Assembly (NCBI GenBank): GCA_964640995.1 | Contig: CAZXJJ010000003.1 | Coordinates: forward strand, 186,001 to 250,000 | DNA from: JAAYUH01 sp964640995 | GTDB taxonomy: Bacteria; Caldisericota; Caldisericia; B22-G15 | Reading direction: 5' to 3' | Length of the DNA stretch: 64,000 nt | In this document: positions 35,817-45,112 of the stretch, piece by piece | Numbering within the stretch: position 1 is the stretch's first letter | Layout of the letters: each line of letters starts with the position of its first letter | The notes under the pieces: generated by a model | Seen by the model: the letters and a program-made list of their open reading frames with translations, nothing else | Database searches by the model: none | Told to the model about the DNA's origin: nothing | Translations under genes and position numbers: made by a program

Positions 35817-36982
35817 TTAACTCTCCTTTACAAATCTTTTGTCATAAATTCTTTCTTTGAATGGAATAAGTCCTTGAGGTCTAAATATCAAAACAAGAAC
35901 AATTAAAAGTCCATAAAGCATAACTCTGTATTCAGTTATGACTCTTAATTTTTCTGGGAAGAGAACCAAAATAAATGCACCAACAAGAACTCCGATTATG
36001 TTATCGCTTCCTCCAAGAAGAACAATTGAAATTAACATAAGACCAAGTGTTAAGGTAAAATTTGGAGGAGATATAAAACCAATCATATGAGCATAAATTG
36101 CACCACCAATTCCCATAAAAAAGTTTCCAATAAGAAGGGCAGTCAATCTCCATTTATTTGTAAAAACTCCACAACCCTTTGCAGCAGATTCATCATCCCT
36201 AATGTAATTTAAAGTTAACCCAATCCAAGAATTATATAATCTATGGAAAAATACAAGTGTGAGTAGTAAAATGATAACAACGAGAAAGTAGTAGTTCACA
36301 TAAAAGTGTGTTCCAAAAGGGGGTTTCTGAAAATTATATCCAAAAAGATTAATTGGGGGAATATTTTTAAGACCTTGTGGTCCACCAACAAAATCAAGAT
36401 TGTTTAAAGATAAAACAAACATATAACCAAAAGCAAGTGTAATTAAAGCAAAATATTGTCCTCTTGTTCTAAAAATTGGAATAAAAAGAAGTAGACCAAA
36501 AAGAGAAGCAGCGATTCCTCCAAGAGGAATTGTTAAAACTGCAGGAAGCTTATAATGTATTGCAAGATAACCTGCTGTATAAGCACCAACACCATAAAAA
36601 GCAGATGCAGCAAGATTCATAATTCCAGTTGAGCCAACTTGAAAATTTAATCCAAGTGCGACAATTGCAAAAATGAAGTTTGAATAACAATTAAGAGCCA
36701 ATAAATATAAAGAGGAACTAATAGTTTGCTTACAAAAGGAAAAAGAAAAAGAAGAATAACCATAACAAGAATTGCAAAATTTGAATTTTTCTTGAAACTT
36801 TCTGAGATAAAATCGAATTGCTTTTTAAATTTTCTTGAAAGATATAAAATTCCACCAATCAAAGCAATTGTAATTATAATTATCCATATTGATTCAATTC
36901 TTAAAAAAATCATAGAGTATAGATACACTAAAATTTCAATAAATAAAACCATTAATAAATTAATTAATCCACTTTTTTTCAT
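35817..36982 (-). pseudogene. livM: Branched-chain amino-acid ABC permease LivM, single frameshift
   Basis: Two overlapping frames cover one LivM. The first (36982-36647) gives the N-terminal membrane segments up to VPLYIYW; the second (36701-35817) carries on with ALNCYSNFIFAIVALGLNFQVGSTGIMNLAASAFYGVGAYTA and the EAA-type loop to the normal end FRPQGLIPFKERIYDKRF. Joining them at the TGG around 36705 needs one base restored, for example GG to GGG. A -1 slip would do the same, but no standard slippery heptamer is seen. Because the rest of the operon is open, a sequence error or a very recent mutation is likely. Confidence 0.85.
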
Positions 36983-36984
36983 AT

Positions 36985-37932
36985 CTACACCCTCTCATAA
37001 ACTTTCTCACCAAGAATTCCAGACGGTCTGAAGATTAAGAATATGATAACAACTGCAAAAGCAATAACATCCATAAATTCTGATCCTCGTGGTATCAAAG
37101 CGGCAGATAATGCTTCTGTCATAGAAAATATAAATCCTCCAATTATTGCACCATAAATATTTCCAAGACCTCCAAGGACAGCAGAAGACAAACCTATAAC
37201 ACCCATCATAGCACCCATATCAAAAACAACAGTATTATAATAGAGACCATAGAGAATTGCAGCAAGTGCAGCAAGAGCAGAACCAATGAAAAATGTAATA
37301 TCAATTATAAAATCTTTGTTAACTCCCATCATAAGAGCACACTCTGGATCTTGGGCAACTGCTCTTATTGCAAGACCCATTTTTGTTTTGTTAATAAAGA
37401 GTGCAAGAAGAAAAACAACAATTATACCAATAACAAGAAATAAAATATTCTCATATCTAAAAATTACTCCACTAAATTCAAATGCACCTTTTGTATTTTC
37501 AAATAGTTTATGAAAAAGTTCTGGAAATTTTTTCGATTCACCACCTCTTGGATAGAAAAGTCTTATTCCTTCTCTTATTGCTATTCCAAGTCCGAGTGTT
37601 GCAAGTAAACTCATAGTAACTGGCCCTTTTGAAACAGGTTTAACTGCTAACCTTTCAAGAATAACACCAATTACTCCAAGAACAACCATTGACAAAAGAA
37701 AAATAAGAACAACAACACCAATATAAGTTCCACCTGTTAAGGTTAAAACACCAAAAATTGAAATTATGATTAGTGAAACAAATGCACCAAGAGCAAAAAC
37801 ATCTCCATGTGAAAAGTTTAAAACATTTAAAACACCTCTAAAAAGAGTAAAACCAACAGCAACCATAGCATATTGAATTCCAAGCATTATTCCATTAAAA
37901 ATTATTTGTAAAATAACAGAGAATCCAGTCAT
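36985..37932 (-). CDS. livH: Branched-chain amino-acid ABC permease LivH
   Basis: 315 residues from ATG 37932 behind GGGAGG, with about eight membrane segments. Early GIMLGIQYAMVAVGFTLFRGVLNVLNFSHGDVFALGAFVS is diagnostic of LivH; RAVAQDPECALMMGVNKDFIIDITFFIGSALAALAA is the ATPase-contact loop. LivH and LivM form the membrane pore for Leu/Ile/Val import. The gene lies downstream of an attenuator-like terminator that separates it from livK. Confidence 0.95.
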   Translation of the reverse strand: MTGFSVILQIIFNGIMLGIQYAMVAVGFTLFRGVLNVLNFSHGDVFALGAFVSLIIISIFGVLTLTGGTYIGVVVLIFLLSMVVLGVIGVILERLAVKPVSKGPVTMSLLATLGLGIAIREGIRLFYPRGGESKKFPELFHKLFENTKGAFEFSGVIFRYENILFLVIGIIVVFLLALFINKTKMGLAIRAVAQDPECALMMGVNKDFIIDITFFIGSALAALAAILYGLYYNTVVFDMGAMMGVIGLSSAVLGGLGNIYGAIIGGFIFSMTEALSAALIPRGSEFMDVIAFAVVIIFLIFRPSGILGEKVYERV

Positions 37933-37948
37933 CAAACCTCCCTTTTTT

Positions 37949-37984
37949 TATCAAAAATAAAAAAGGGCAAGGTTGCCCTTGCCC
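37949..37984 (-). terminator. Terminator/attenuator between livK and livH
   Basis: A perfect 8-bp stem GGGCAAGG/CCTTGCCC (37984-37977 and 37972-37965 on the minus strand, extended by AA/TT) with loop GCAA is followed by TTTTTTATTTTT. It sits between livK and livH, as expected where the binding protein must be made in excess over the membrane parts. Confidence 0.85.
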
Positions 37985-37997
37985 TTCTAGCCTCTTT

Positions 37998-39228
37998 TTA
38001 TGGCTTCTTGTATGGATTTACCCACTCTTTTCCTTCTCTGTATGCAAATCCTGGAAGCGTTCTAATTCCTTTTGCATATTCTGAATCTTGCCATGGAACC
38101 CATTTTCCATCTTGACTTACATAAGGTGTTGCAAGAGGAACATCATTTTGACCATATTCATTGAAGTGAATTCTTCCAATTATGTCTTCATAATCAGTCT
38201 TATTAACCTCTTCAATTACTTTTGCTCTATCAGGTCCAACTTTTTCAATTGCTCTAATTAGAATATTTGCAGCACAATATGCAAATGGACCATATGCTTA
38301 TGGTGGTTCAGCATAACCTGCTTTATTGTATTCCTCCATGAAAAACTTTCCACCTGGTAAATATTCAACAGGCGCACCATCTAACATACAAATAACACCT
38401 TCAGCATGTTCACCAAGTGCAGTGTTAAAATCATCTGATATAATTCCTGATGTTCCTAAAAATTGTGCTTTAATTCCAAGTTTATCCATCTGAAGCTTAA
38501 TATTGACTCCCTCTGGTGTTAATCCACCAAAATAAATTACTTCAGGATTTAGTGCTTTAATTTTTGTTAAAACAGTTGTAAAATCTTTTTGTCAATTACA
38601 ATACCTTCTTCTGCAATTGGTTTTATTCCTCTTCTTGCAAGTGCTTCTTTGAAATATTGAAGGTGTCCTCTTCCATAATCTGTTGTATCATAAATAATTG
38701 CAAATTTCTTAAAACCAAGAGTATCAACTGTAAGTTGAGCATTTGCTTCATTTTGTTCAACTTGAGTTCCATTTACTCTACAAACCTCAGGATAATCATT
38801 TCCATAAGTTATTGCAGGCAAAACTGCTCCCCATACAATATTTACAACTCCGAACTTATGAAAAACATCAGCAGTAGCAATTGCAACCATGCTATTATAA
38901 TGTGCTGCAACTGCTACAATTTCTGGGTCAGAGCATGCCTTTGTTACAACTTCTACTCCCTTTTGAGGTACACCCTAATCATCAAAATATACAACTTCAT
39001 ATTTGTATTTCGTGTCAGGTTTATCATTCCAATGTTTAACAGCAAGTTTAAATGAATTTAATCCGCCTATGCCCATTTTTGCATATTTACCAGTAAGTGG
39101 ACCAATAAAACCTGATTTTAAAACTTTCTTCTCTTGAACCTTCTTTGTGCATCCCCAATTAAAAGAAATTAAAGTTAAAAAAGTGTGATAATTATAATTG
39201 ATGCTAAAAATTTTGTTGATTTTTGCAT
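37998..39228 (-). pseudogene. livK: Branched-chain amino-acid-binding protein LivK, degraded
   Basis: ATG 39228 behind AAGGAGGTG opens a signal peptide, but frame breaks occur in its T runs. The mature part restarts as GCTKKVQEKKVLKSGFIGPLTGKYAKMGIGGLNSFKLAVKHWND, then TAG at YFDD* (probably CAG), a frameshift near 38580 in a run of A after VIDKK, and TAA after AGYAEPP, with AYGPFAYCAANILIRAIEKVG onward to the normal end NPYKKP. The pieces are collinear and similar in style to an intact LivK of the Leu-binding type. At least four lesions make it non-functional as read, although livHGF are open. Confidence 0.87.
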
Positions 39229-39356
39229 ACACACCTCCTTTTCTTTTTACTCAATCACTCTTTGATTTTCAAATTTGCCTTAACACTCAAACACTAGGAT
39301 TTAGCACAATGTAATTTTTTTAAAACAAATTTAATTTTTGTCAATAGAGTTGATGT

Positions 39357-39362
39357 TATAAT
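39357..39362 (+). promoter_or_regulatory. -10 box of a probable leaderless mscS mRNA
   Basis: TATAAT ends 6 nt before the ATG at 39369, so the predicted first base is at or next to the A of ATG. No Shine-Dalgarno and no clear -35. Confidence 0.6.
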
Positions 39363-39368
39363 TTTAAT

Positions 39369-40169
39369 ATGAATTTCCTATCAAAATACATAGAGTATTT
39401 TTTAAGATTAATTGTTCTTATATCAATTTTTTTAATTATTAAAATTTTTTTAAATGTTTTAAAGAGAAGATTCATAAAATTTTATGAAAAAGTTGAATGT
39501 TATAAGAAAAGATTAACTCTTGTAAAACTTATATTTTCTATCTCAGATTATCTTTTAATTTTTCTTTTTATTTGGTATTTTCTAAAAATATTCAATATAG
39601 ATACAACTCCACTTCTTGCAGCAAGTGGAATTTTTGGAATTGCAATTGGTTTTGCAGGTCAAACATTCTTTAAAGATGCAATAGCAGGAATATTTTTAAT
39701 TTTAGAAAATTATTATTCTGTTGGGGATATAATAGAAATTGATGATATTTTAGGAACAGTTGAAGAAATTGGAATAAGAACAACTGTTATTAGAAATTAT
39801 GAAGGGAAACTTTTTTATATTCCAAATGGAGAGATAAGAAAAGTTATTAAATATGGTTATGGAGAGCAATTTTTATGGGTTGAGGTTCCAATTTCTTATG
39901 AGGCAAATTTAGAAAAAGCGAAAGAGTTAATTTTAAAAGCTGGAGAGGTTCTTTTAAACGAAGATGAGATTTTAGAAAAACCTCAAATTATGGGAGTAAA
40001 TAAGTTTTCTGAATCCTCAATTTCTATTCTTGTTAAAATGAAAATTGAGAAAGATAAAAGGTGGTGTGCAAGAAGACGCTTTTTTGAGGAGATTAAAAAA
40101 ACTTTTGATAAAGAAGGAATTGAAATTCCTTACAATAGAATGGTAGTTTATCTTAAAGACAAAAAATGA
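39369..40169 (+). CDS. MscS-family mechanosensitive ion channel
   Basis: 266 residues. Three hydrophobic segments in the first 110 residues end in the pore helix: LLAASGIFGIAIGFAGQTFFKDAIAGIFLILENYYSVGDIIEI, with the Gly/Ala pattern of TM3. The beta domain follows (GTVEEIGIRTTVIRNYEGKLFYIPNGEI, MscS signature), then an alpha/beta C-terminal domain. It would open under hypo-osmotic stress. The next gene starts 4 bp after its stop without its own strong ribosome site, so the two are coupled. Confidence 0.94.
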   Translation: MNFLSKYIEYFLRLIVLISIFLIIKIFLNVLKRRFIKFYEKVECYKKRLTLVKLIFSISDYLLIFLFIWYFLKIFNIDTTPLLAASGIFGIAIGFAGQTFFKDAIAGIFLILENYYSVGDIIEIDDILGTVEEIGIRTTVIRNYEGKLFYIPNGEIRKVIKYGYGEQFLWVEVPISYEANLEKAKELILKAGEVLLNEDEILEKPQIMGVNKFSESSISILVKMKIEKDKRWCARRRFFEEIKKTFDKEGIEIPYNRMVVYLKDKK

Positions 40170-40173
40170 TTCT

Positions 40174-41082
40174 ATGAGTGCATCATACCTCTATCTATCA
40201 AAAAAAGAGATTAGAAAAAGAGGTTTTGAACTTTTTACTCGACTTTCTCATTGTGATATATGTCCGAGAGAGTGCAGGGTAAATAGAATTTTAGGAAAAA
40301 GGGGGTATTGTGGAAGTGATTATAAATTAAAAATAAGTACATACTCACTTCATTTTGGTGAAGAAAAACCAATTTCAGGTTTAAATGGTTCCGGAACTAT
40401 CTTTTTTACAAATTGTTCCTTGAGATGTAAATTTTGTCAAAATTACACAATTAGTCAACATGGAGAAGGAGAAGAATATGAAATAGAGGATCTTGCTAAA
40501 ATTATGATTCACTTACAAAATCTTGGAGCACATAACATTAATTTAGTGACTCCAACACATTACTCTCCACACATTCTTCTTGCAATATCAATTGCAAAAG
40601 AGATGGGTCTTAAAATTCCAATTTTATACAACACATCAGGTTACGAAAAGGTTGAAATTTTAAAATTTTTAGAAGGAATTATTGATATATATCTCCCAGA
40701 TGCAAAATATGGAGATAAAAATATTGCAAAAAAATATTCAGAGGCAGAAAATTATCCAGAAATAAATATAAAAGCAATAAAAGAGATGGTAAGGCAAGTT
40801 GGATTTATGAAACTAAATAAAAATGGAATTGTTGAAAGAGGTGTTATTGTAAGGCACTTAATTTTGCCAAATAATGTTGAAAATTCGAAATTAGTTCTTG
40901 AGTCTCTAAATGAAAATATTGGAAAAGACCTAACTATTTCACTCATGACACAATATTATCCTTGTTTTAAAACTCTCGGTGACAAAGAGTTGGGTAGAAG
41001 AATAACAAGAGAAGAATTCGTTGAAGTTTTAAAATATTTCAGAGAACTCGGATTTAAAGAGGAATTAATTCAATATATTTAA
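40174..41082 (+). CDS. Radical SAM protein, PflX-like (pyruvate formate-lyase activase-related)
   Basis: 302 residues. The radical SAM cluster motif is CSLRCKFCQN (Cys-x3-Cys-x2-Cys) near residues 86-93, after an N-terminal Cys group HCDICPRECRVNRILGKRGYCG that probably holds a second metal centre. The body INLVTPTHYSPHILLAISIAKE and LPDAKYGD match the COG1313 group. Members are related to glycyl-radical activases, but the substrate is unknown. Its TAA overlaps the stop of convergent ftsY. Confidence 0.88.
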   Translation: MSASYLYLSKKEIRKRGFELFTRLSHCDICPRECRVNRILGKRGYCGSDYKLKISTYSLHFGEEKPISGLNGSGTIFFTNCSLRCKFCQNYTISQHGEGEEYEIEDLAKIMIHLQNLGAHNINLVTPTHYSPHILLAISIAKEMGLKIPILYNTSGYEKVEILKFLEGIIDIYLPDAKYGDKNIAKKYSEAENYPEINIKAIKEMVRQVGFMKLNKNGIVERGVIVRHLILPNNVENSKLVLESLNENIGKDLTISLMTQYYPCFKTLGDKELGRRITREEFVEVLKYFRELGFKEELIQYI

Positions 41083-41897
41083 GAAAAATCTTTGAAAAGA
41101 AGGTTTATAAATTTTTCTCTCTTAAATTTTTCAAAACTTTTTAAATCCTCTCCAAATGATAAAAAAAGAATAGGAATTTTATATTTATCATAAATTGGAA
41201 CTAAAATTCCTGGTTTAATGGTTGAATCGATTTTTGTTATGAAAAACCCGGTTATATTCATTGCTTCATTGAATTTTTCAACTTGAGAGTATAAATTTTC
41301 TCCTTCAGTTGAATCAAGAACAAGAATTGTTTCTGTTATTTCCTTAAAATTTTTCTCAATAACTCTTTTTATCTTTTTTAACTCTTCAATAAGGTTCTTT
41401 TTTGTCTCTAATCTTCCTGCAGTATCTATGAAAAATTTTTTATACCCTCTATTTAATCCAAAATTTAATCCATCATAAATTACACTTCCAGGTTCATCCC
41501 CTCTTCTTCCCATAAAAACAGAAACTCCAATTCTATCTCCCCAAATTTTAAGTTGTTCATTCGCTCCTGTTCTAAATGTATCCCCTTGAATAAAAAGCAC
41601 ACATTCACCTTTTTCTTTAAAATAACTTCCAAGTTTTGCAATTGAAGTTGTTTTTCCTCCACCATTTACTCCTAAAAAAAGGTAAATTGAGGTTTCTAAA
41701 ACTTTTAAATCTCTTTCACTTCCATCTAAAATTTGAAATAAACTTTTTTTAACACCTTCAATTCCACTTTTTTTATAAATCTTCATAAGTTCTTCTGAAA
41801 AATCTATACCAAAACCTGAAAGAAGGAGAAAATCTTCAAAACTCTCAAGTTCCTCTTTTTTACCTTTTATAAATTCAAAAAATTTGAAAAGATTCAT
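41079..41897 (-). CDS. ftsY: Signal recognition particle receptor FtsY, minimal form
   Basis: 272 residues, NG domains only, without the acidic A domain. G1 LGVNGGGKTTSIAKLGSYF, then IQGDTFRTGANEQLKIWGDRIGV, G3 DTAGRLETKKNLIEEL and G4 TKIDSTIKPGILVPIYDKYKIPILFLSFGE. In usual FtsY the G4 region is TKLDGTAKGG; here TKIDSTIKPG, so it is somewhat diverged. A leaderless start is likely: TATCAT ends 6 nt before the ATG. Divergent from a radical SAM gene across 24 bp. Confidence 0.88.
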   Translation of the reverse strand: MNLFKFFEFIKGKKEELESFEDFLLLSGFGIDFSEELMKIYKKSGIEGVKKSLFQILDGSERDLKVLETSIYLFLGVNGGGKTTSIAKLGSYFKEKGECVLFIQGDTFRTGANEQLKIWGDRIGVSVFMGRRGDEPGSVIYDGLNFGLNRGYKKFFIDTAGRLETKKNLIEELKKIKRVIEKNFKEITETILVLDSTEGENLYSQVEKFNEAMNITGFFITKIDSTIKPGILVPIYDKYKIPILFLSFGEDLKSFEKFKREKFINLLFKDFS

Positions 41898-41903
41898 ATT
41901 TAA

Positions 41904-41913
41904 ATGATATCAT
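41904..41913. promoter_or_regulatory. Palindromic double -10 element between ftsY and a radical SAM gene
   Basis: ATGATATCAT is a perfect 10-bp palindrome in a 24-bp divergent gap. It reads TATCAT on both strands: 41908-41913 (plus) ends 8 nt before ATG 41922, and 41909-41904 (minus) ends 6 nt before the ATG at 41897. Both predicted transcripts would be leaderless or nearly so. Confidence 0.55.
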
Positions 41914-41921
41914 ATTGATGT

Positions 41922-42659
41922 ATGGAAGAGAGAGAGGTGAGAGAAGTTGTTTATGGTCCAGTACTCTCTTGGAGATATGGAAAATCTCTTGGAATAAATC
42001 TTCTAGGGAAAACAAAAAGAATATGCACCTTCTCCTGCATTTATTGTGAACTTGGACCATTCAGTTTAAAAGAAAGTGAAAAGTTATATAAAATAAAAAG
42101 AGAAATTTTTGTTGAGGGAGAAATAGTTTTAGAAGAGTTTAAAAAGTTTTTAAATTCTGATTTTGATGTAATAACCTTTTCAGGTGCAGGTGAACCAACC
42201 TTAGCAAAAAATATAAAGGAGGTCTCACAGAAGATAAAAGAGATAAAACCTGATAATCCTATTGTTTTATTAACAAATTCATCACTTCTTCATCTTGATG
42301 AGGTAAGAAAAGATGTTTTAAATTTTGATATCATTGATGTAAAAATTGATGCTATAAGTGAGGAAATTTTTAAAAAAATAAATAGACCTATAACAGGAGT
42401 AACAATAGAAAAAATTCTTTATGGTATAAGAAAACTAAAAGAAGAGTTCAAAGAAAAACTTCACATCCAAATAATGGTTACTCAAATAAATTTAAAAGAA
42501 ATAAAAAAAATAGCAAACTTTGTTATTGAAATCCATCCAGATGAAGTTCACCTTAACACTCCAACAAGATACCCTTGGAAAAAACCAGTTTCAAAAGAAA
42601 CCCTTCTACCACTTAAAAATTACTTCAAAAACCTCAAAGTTAGAACCCCTTATGATTAA
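41922..42659 (+). CDS. Radical SAM protein, COG0731-like
   Basis: 245 residues. VYGPVLSWRYGKSLGINLLGKTKRICTFSCIYCELGP carries Cys-x3-Cys-x2-Cys near residues 35-42, with the GPVxSxRxGxSLGIN opening of the COG0731 family (related to wybutosine-type TYW1 enzymes). FSGAGEPTLAKNIKEV and IDVKIDAISEEIFKKINRP follow. The exact reaction is unknown. No Shine-Dalgarno; the -10 palindrome lies 8 nt upstream. Confidence 0.86.
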   Translation: MEEREVREVVYGPVLSWRYGKSLGINLLGKTKRICTFSCIYCELGPFSLKESEKLYKIKREIFVEGEIVLEEFKKFLNSDFDVITFSGAGEPTLAKNIKEVSQKIKEIKPDNPIVLLTNSSLLHLDEVRKDVLNFDIIDVKIDAISEEIFKKINRPITGVTIEKILYGIRKLKEEFKEKLHIQIMVTQINLKEIKKIANFVIEIHPDEVHLNTPTRYPWKKPVSKETLLPLKNYFKNLKVRTPYD

Positions 42660-42798
42660 AGAGTCTCAAATAAATTTTTAAATGTTTTAAAATAAATTTT
42701 CTTTATTTTGTTAAAACTTATCTATCAACAACTCCATATGAATTTATATTTAAAACTTTTCTATTATAACTAAATTTTTTCATAGAAAATAAGGGTGT

Positions 42799-42804
42799 TA
42801 TAAT
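42799..42804 (+). promoter_or_regulatory. -10 box of a probable leaderless nfeD-floA mRNA
   Basis: TATAAT ends 6 nt before ATG 42811, with no ribosome site between. The 150 bp upstream after the radical SAM gene show nothing else that I can support. Confidence 0.6.
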
Positions 42805-42810
42805 AAAATT

Positions 42811-44091
42811 ATGAGAAGAATTTTATTTTTAACATTTATTTTAATATCTTTTATTTTTAACATAACTTATTCAAAAAGTGAGAAAGTTTTAATTTTGCAT
42901 ATAGAAGGAGAAATTGAATTAGGTTTATCAAAATATGTTGAAAGAGGTTTGAGTAATTTAGATGGTGTAAAAGCGGTAATTTTTGTTGTTGATACATTTG
43001 GTGGAGCAGTTGATGCGGCAACTCAAATAAGAGATAAAATTTTAGAATTAAATTCTAAAGGAATACTCACAATTGGATGGATAAAAGGAAGAGCTTGGTC
43101 TGCAGGTGCTTTAATTACACTTGCCACAAAAAAAATAGTATTTTCCTCTGGAGGAAGTATGGGAGCAGCAGAACCAATACCTGCAACTGAAAAAACTATT
43201 TCTGCTCTTAAAGGAGAATTTGAATCAACATGTGAAGCGAATGGAAGAGACCCGCTTATTGGTGCTGCAATGGTTGATAAAGATATTGAAATTGAGGGAA
43301 TTGTTAAAAAAGGAGAGATTTTAACTCTTTCTAAAGATTTGGCAAAAAAGGTCGGCTTTCTTGATTTTGAGGCTAATTCAATAGAAGAAATTTTAAGTGA
43401 ATTTAATTTAAAAAATTATGAATTTATAGATATTAAATATTCTTTAACAGAAAAAATTGCTCGATTTATAACACAAAGCACAATCAGAGAAATTTTGCTT
43501 GTTATTGGCTTTTTAGGTCTTTTAATTGAAGCAACAACTCCTGGTTTTGGAGTTCCAGGAACAATGGGAATAATATCTTTATCACTTTTTTTTGGAGGAC
43601 ACATGATTGCAGGGCTTGGAAATTGGCTTTATGTGGGATTATTCATCGCAGGAGTAATTTTACTCTTAATTGAGATTTTTTTAATTCCAGGTTTTGGTTT
43701 AACAGGAATTGCTGGAATAATTTTAATCTTCATATCGATATTTTTTACTCTAGGTGGTGGAACAATGGCTCTTTATTCAATCGGATTAGTTTCAGCTATT
43801 CTTTTGATTTTATTTATAATTCTTCTTTTTCTTTTCCCCAAACTTCCAATATGGAATAAACTTGGACTCAAAGAAAGTTTAAAAACAGAAAAAGGTTACA
43901 CTACTTATTCACAACTTGAAGAGTTGATTGGAAAAGAAGCAATAGTTTTAACAACTTTAAGACCTTCAGGAGCAATTGAAATCGATGGGAAGAGGTATGA
44001 TGCAATTTCGCTGGGTGAATTTATTGAAAAAGATTCAAAAGTGAAAGTTATAAAAATTGAAGGTGGTAAAATTATAGTTGAAAAACTTTAA
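42811..44091 (+). CDS. NfeD-family membrane serine protease
   Basis: 426 residues. A signal segment, then a ClpP-like protease domain (about 25-210: VVDTFGGAVDAATQIRDKI, GRAWSAGALITLATKKIVFSSGGSMGAAEPI, with the presumed catalytic Ser in WSAGA and a Lys in MVDKDIEI), four to five membrane segments (about 225-350), and a C-terminal OB-fold NfeD domain (about 370-426: IGKEAIVLTTLRPSGAIEIDGKRYDAISLGEFIEKDSKVKV). NfeD proteins are regularly coupled to flotillin-like scaffolds, as here, and act on membrane quality. Confidence 0.93.
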   Translation: MRRILFLTFILISFIFNITYSKSEKVLILHIEGEIELGLSKYVERGLSNLDGVKAVIFVVDTFGGAVDAATQIRDKILELNSKGILTIGWIKGRAWSAGALITLATKKIVFSSGGSMGAAEPIPATEKTISALKGEFESTCEANGRDPLIGAAMVDKDIEIEGIVKKGEILTLSKDLAKKVGFLDFEANSIEEILSEFNLKNYEFIDIKYSLTEKIARFITQSTIREILLVIGFLGLLIEATTPGFGVPGTMGIISLSLFFGGHMIAGLGNWLYVGLFIAGVILLLIEIFLIPGFGLTGIAGIILIFISIFFTLGGGTMALYSIGLVSAILLILFIILLFLFPKLPIWNKLGLKESLKTEKGYTTYSQLEELIGKEAIVLTTLRPSGAIEIDGKRYDAISLGEFIEKDSKVKVIKIEGGKIIVEKL

Positions 44092-44125
44092 CATTTTTTT
44101 GTAAATAATTTTTAAGGAGGTTACT

Positions 44126-45112
44126 ATGTTTGGATTAGGAATTTGGTTTACAGTGATTATCATTGTAATACTTTTAATAATACTATTTTCATTTATTCCA
44201 GTTGGTCTTTGGATCGCATCAATTGCAGCAGGAGTTCCTGTAGGATTAATCAACCTTATCGGAATGAGATTAAGAAGAGTAGTTCCAGCAAAAATTGTTT
44301 TGCCATTAATTAAAGCAACAAAAGCAGGTCTTTCTGTTTCTGTTGATAAACTTGAGGCACATTACCTTGCCGGTGGAAATGTTGATAGAGTAATTGATGC
44401 ATGGATTGCAGCAGAAAGAGCAGGAATCCCATTAACATTTGAAAGAGCAGCAGCAATTGATCTTGCGGGAAGAGATGTTCTTGAAGCAGTTAGAATGAGC
44501 GTTAATCCAAAAGTTATTGAAACTCCTATAGTTGCAGCAGTTGCAAAAGATGGAATTGAACTAAAGGCAAAGGCAAGAGTAACAGTTAGAGCAAACATTG
44601 ATAGATTGGTAGGTGGAGCAGGAGAAGCAACAATTATTGCAAGAGTAGGTGAAGGAATTGTTACAACAATAGGCTCTGCTGAAACTCATAAAGAGGTTTT
44701 AGAAAATCCAGATAGAATTTCTAAAACAGTTTTAGAGAAAGGTTTAGACACAGGTACTGCTTTTGAAATTTTATCTATTGATATCGCAGATGTCGATGTT
44801 GGACAAAACATTGGAGCAAAATTAAGAATTGATCAAGCAGAGGCAGATAAAAGAATTTATCAAGCAATGGCAGAACAAAAAAGAGCGATGGCAGTTGCAA
44901 GAGAACAAGAAATGAAGGCCCTCACTCAAGAGATGAGAGCAAAAGTTGTTGAGGCAGAAGCAGAAATTCCTAAAGCTATCGCTGAAGCATTAAAACAAGG
45001 AAAATTAGGTGTTTTTGATTACTATCAACTTAAAAACATTCAAGCAGACACAACAATGAGAGAGTCAATTTCAAAAATTTCTGAAGAGGAGAAAAAAGAG
45101 GAAGAGAGATAA
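44126..45112 (+). CDS. floA: Flotillin-like protein FloA
   Basis: 328 residues. A short N-terminal hydrophobic hairpin, then SPFH/PHB domain: RLRRVVPAKIVLPLIKATKAGLSVSVDKLEAHYLAGGNVDRVIDAWIAAERA, and a long Ala/Glu/Lys coiled coil near 240-290 (RIDQAEADKRIYQAMAEQKRAMAVAREQEM). It matches Bacillus YqfA/FloA over the whole length. AAGGAGG is well placed. Its partner NfeD lies 34 bp upstream, and the next gene starts inside its stop codon. Confidence 0.95.
   Translation: MFGLGIWFTVIIIVILLIILFSFIPVGLWIASIAAGVPVGLINLIGMRLRRVVPAKIVLPLIKATKAGLSVSVDKLEAHYLAGGNVDRVIDAWIAAERAGIPLTFERAAAIDLAGRDVLEAVRMSVNPKVIETPIVAAVAKDGIELKAKARVTVRANIDRLVGGAGEATIIARVGEGIVTTIGSAETHKEVLENPDRISKTVLEKGLDTGTAFEILSIDIADVDVGQNIGAKLRIDQAEADKRIYQAMAEQKRAMAVAREQEMKALTQEMRAKVVEAEAEIPKAIAEALKQGKLGVFDYYQLKNIQADTTMRESISKISEEEKKEEER

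Noticed and set aside
36647..36710. Programmed -1 frameshift in livM
   Set aside because: There is no canonical slippery heptamer or stimulatory stem at the junction, and LivM is not known to use one; a lost base is simpler.
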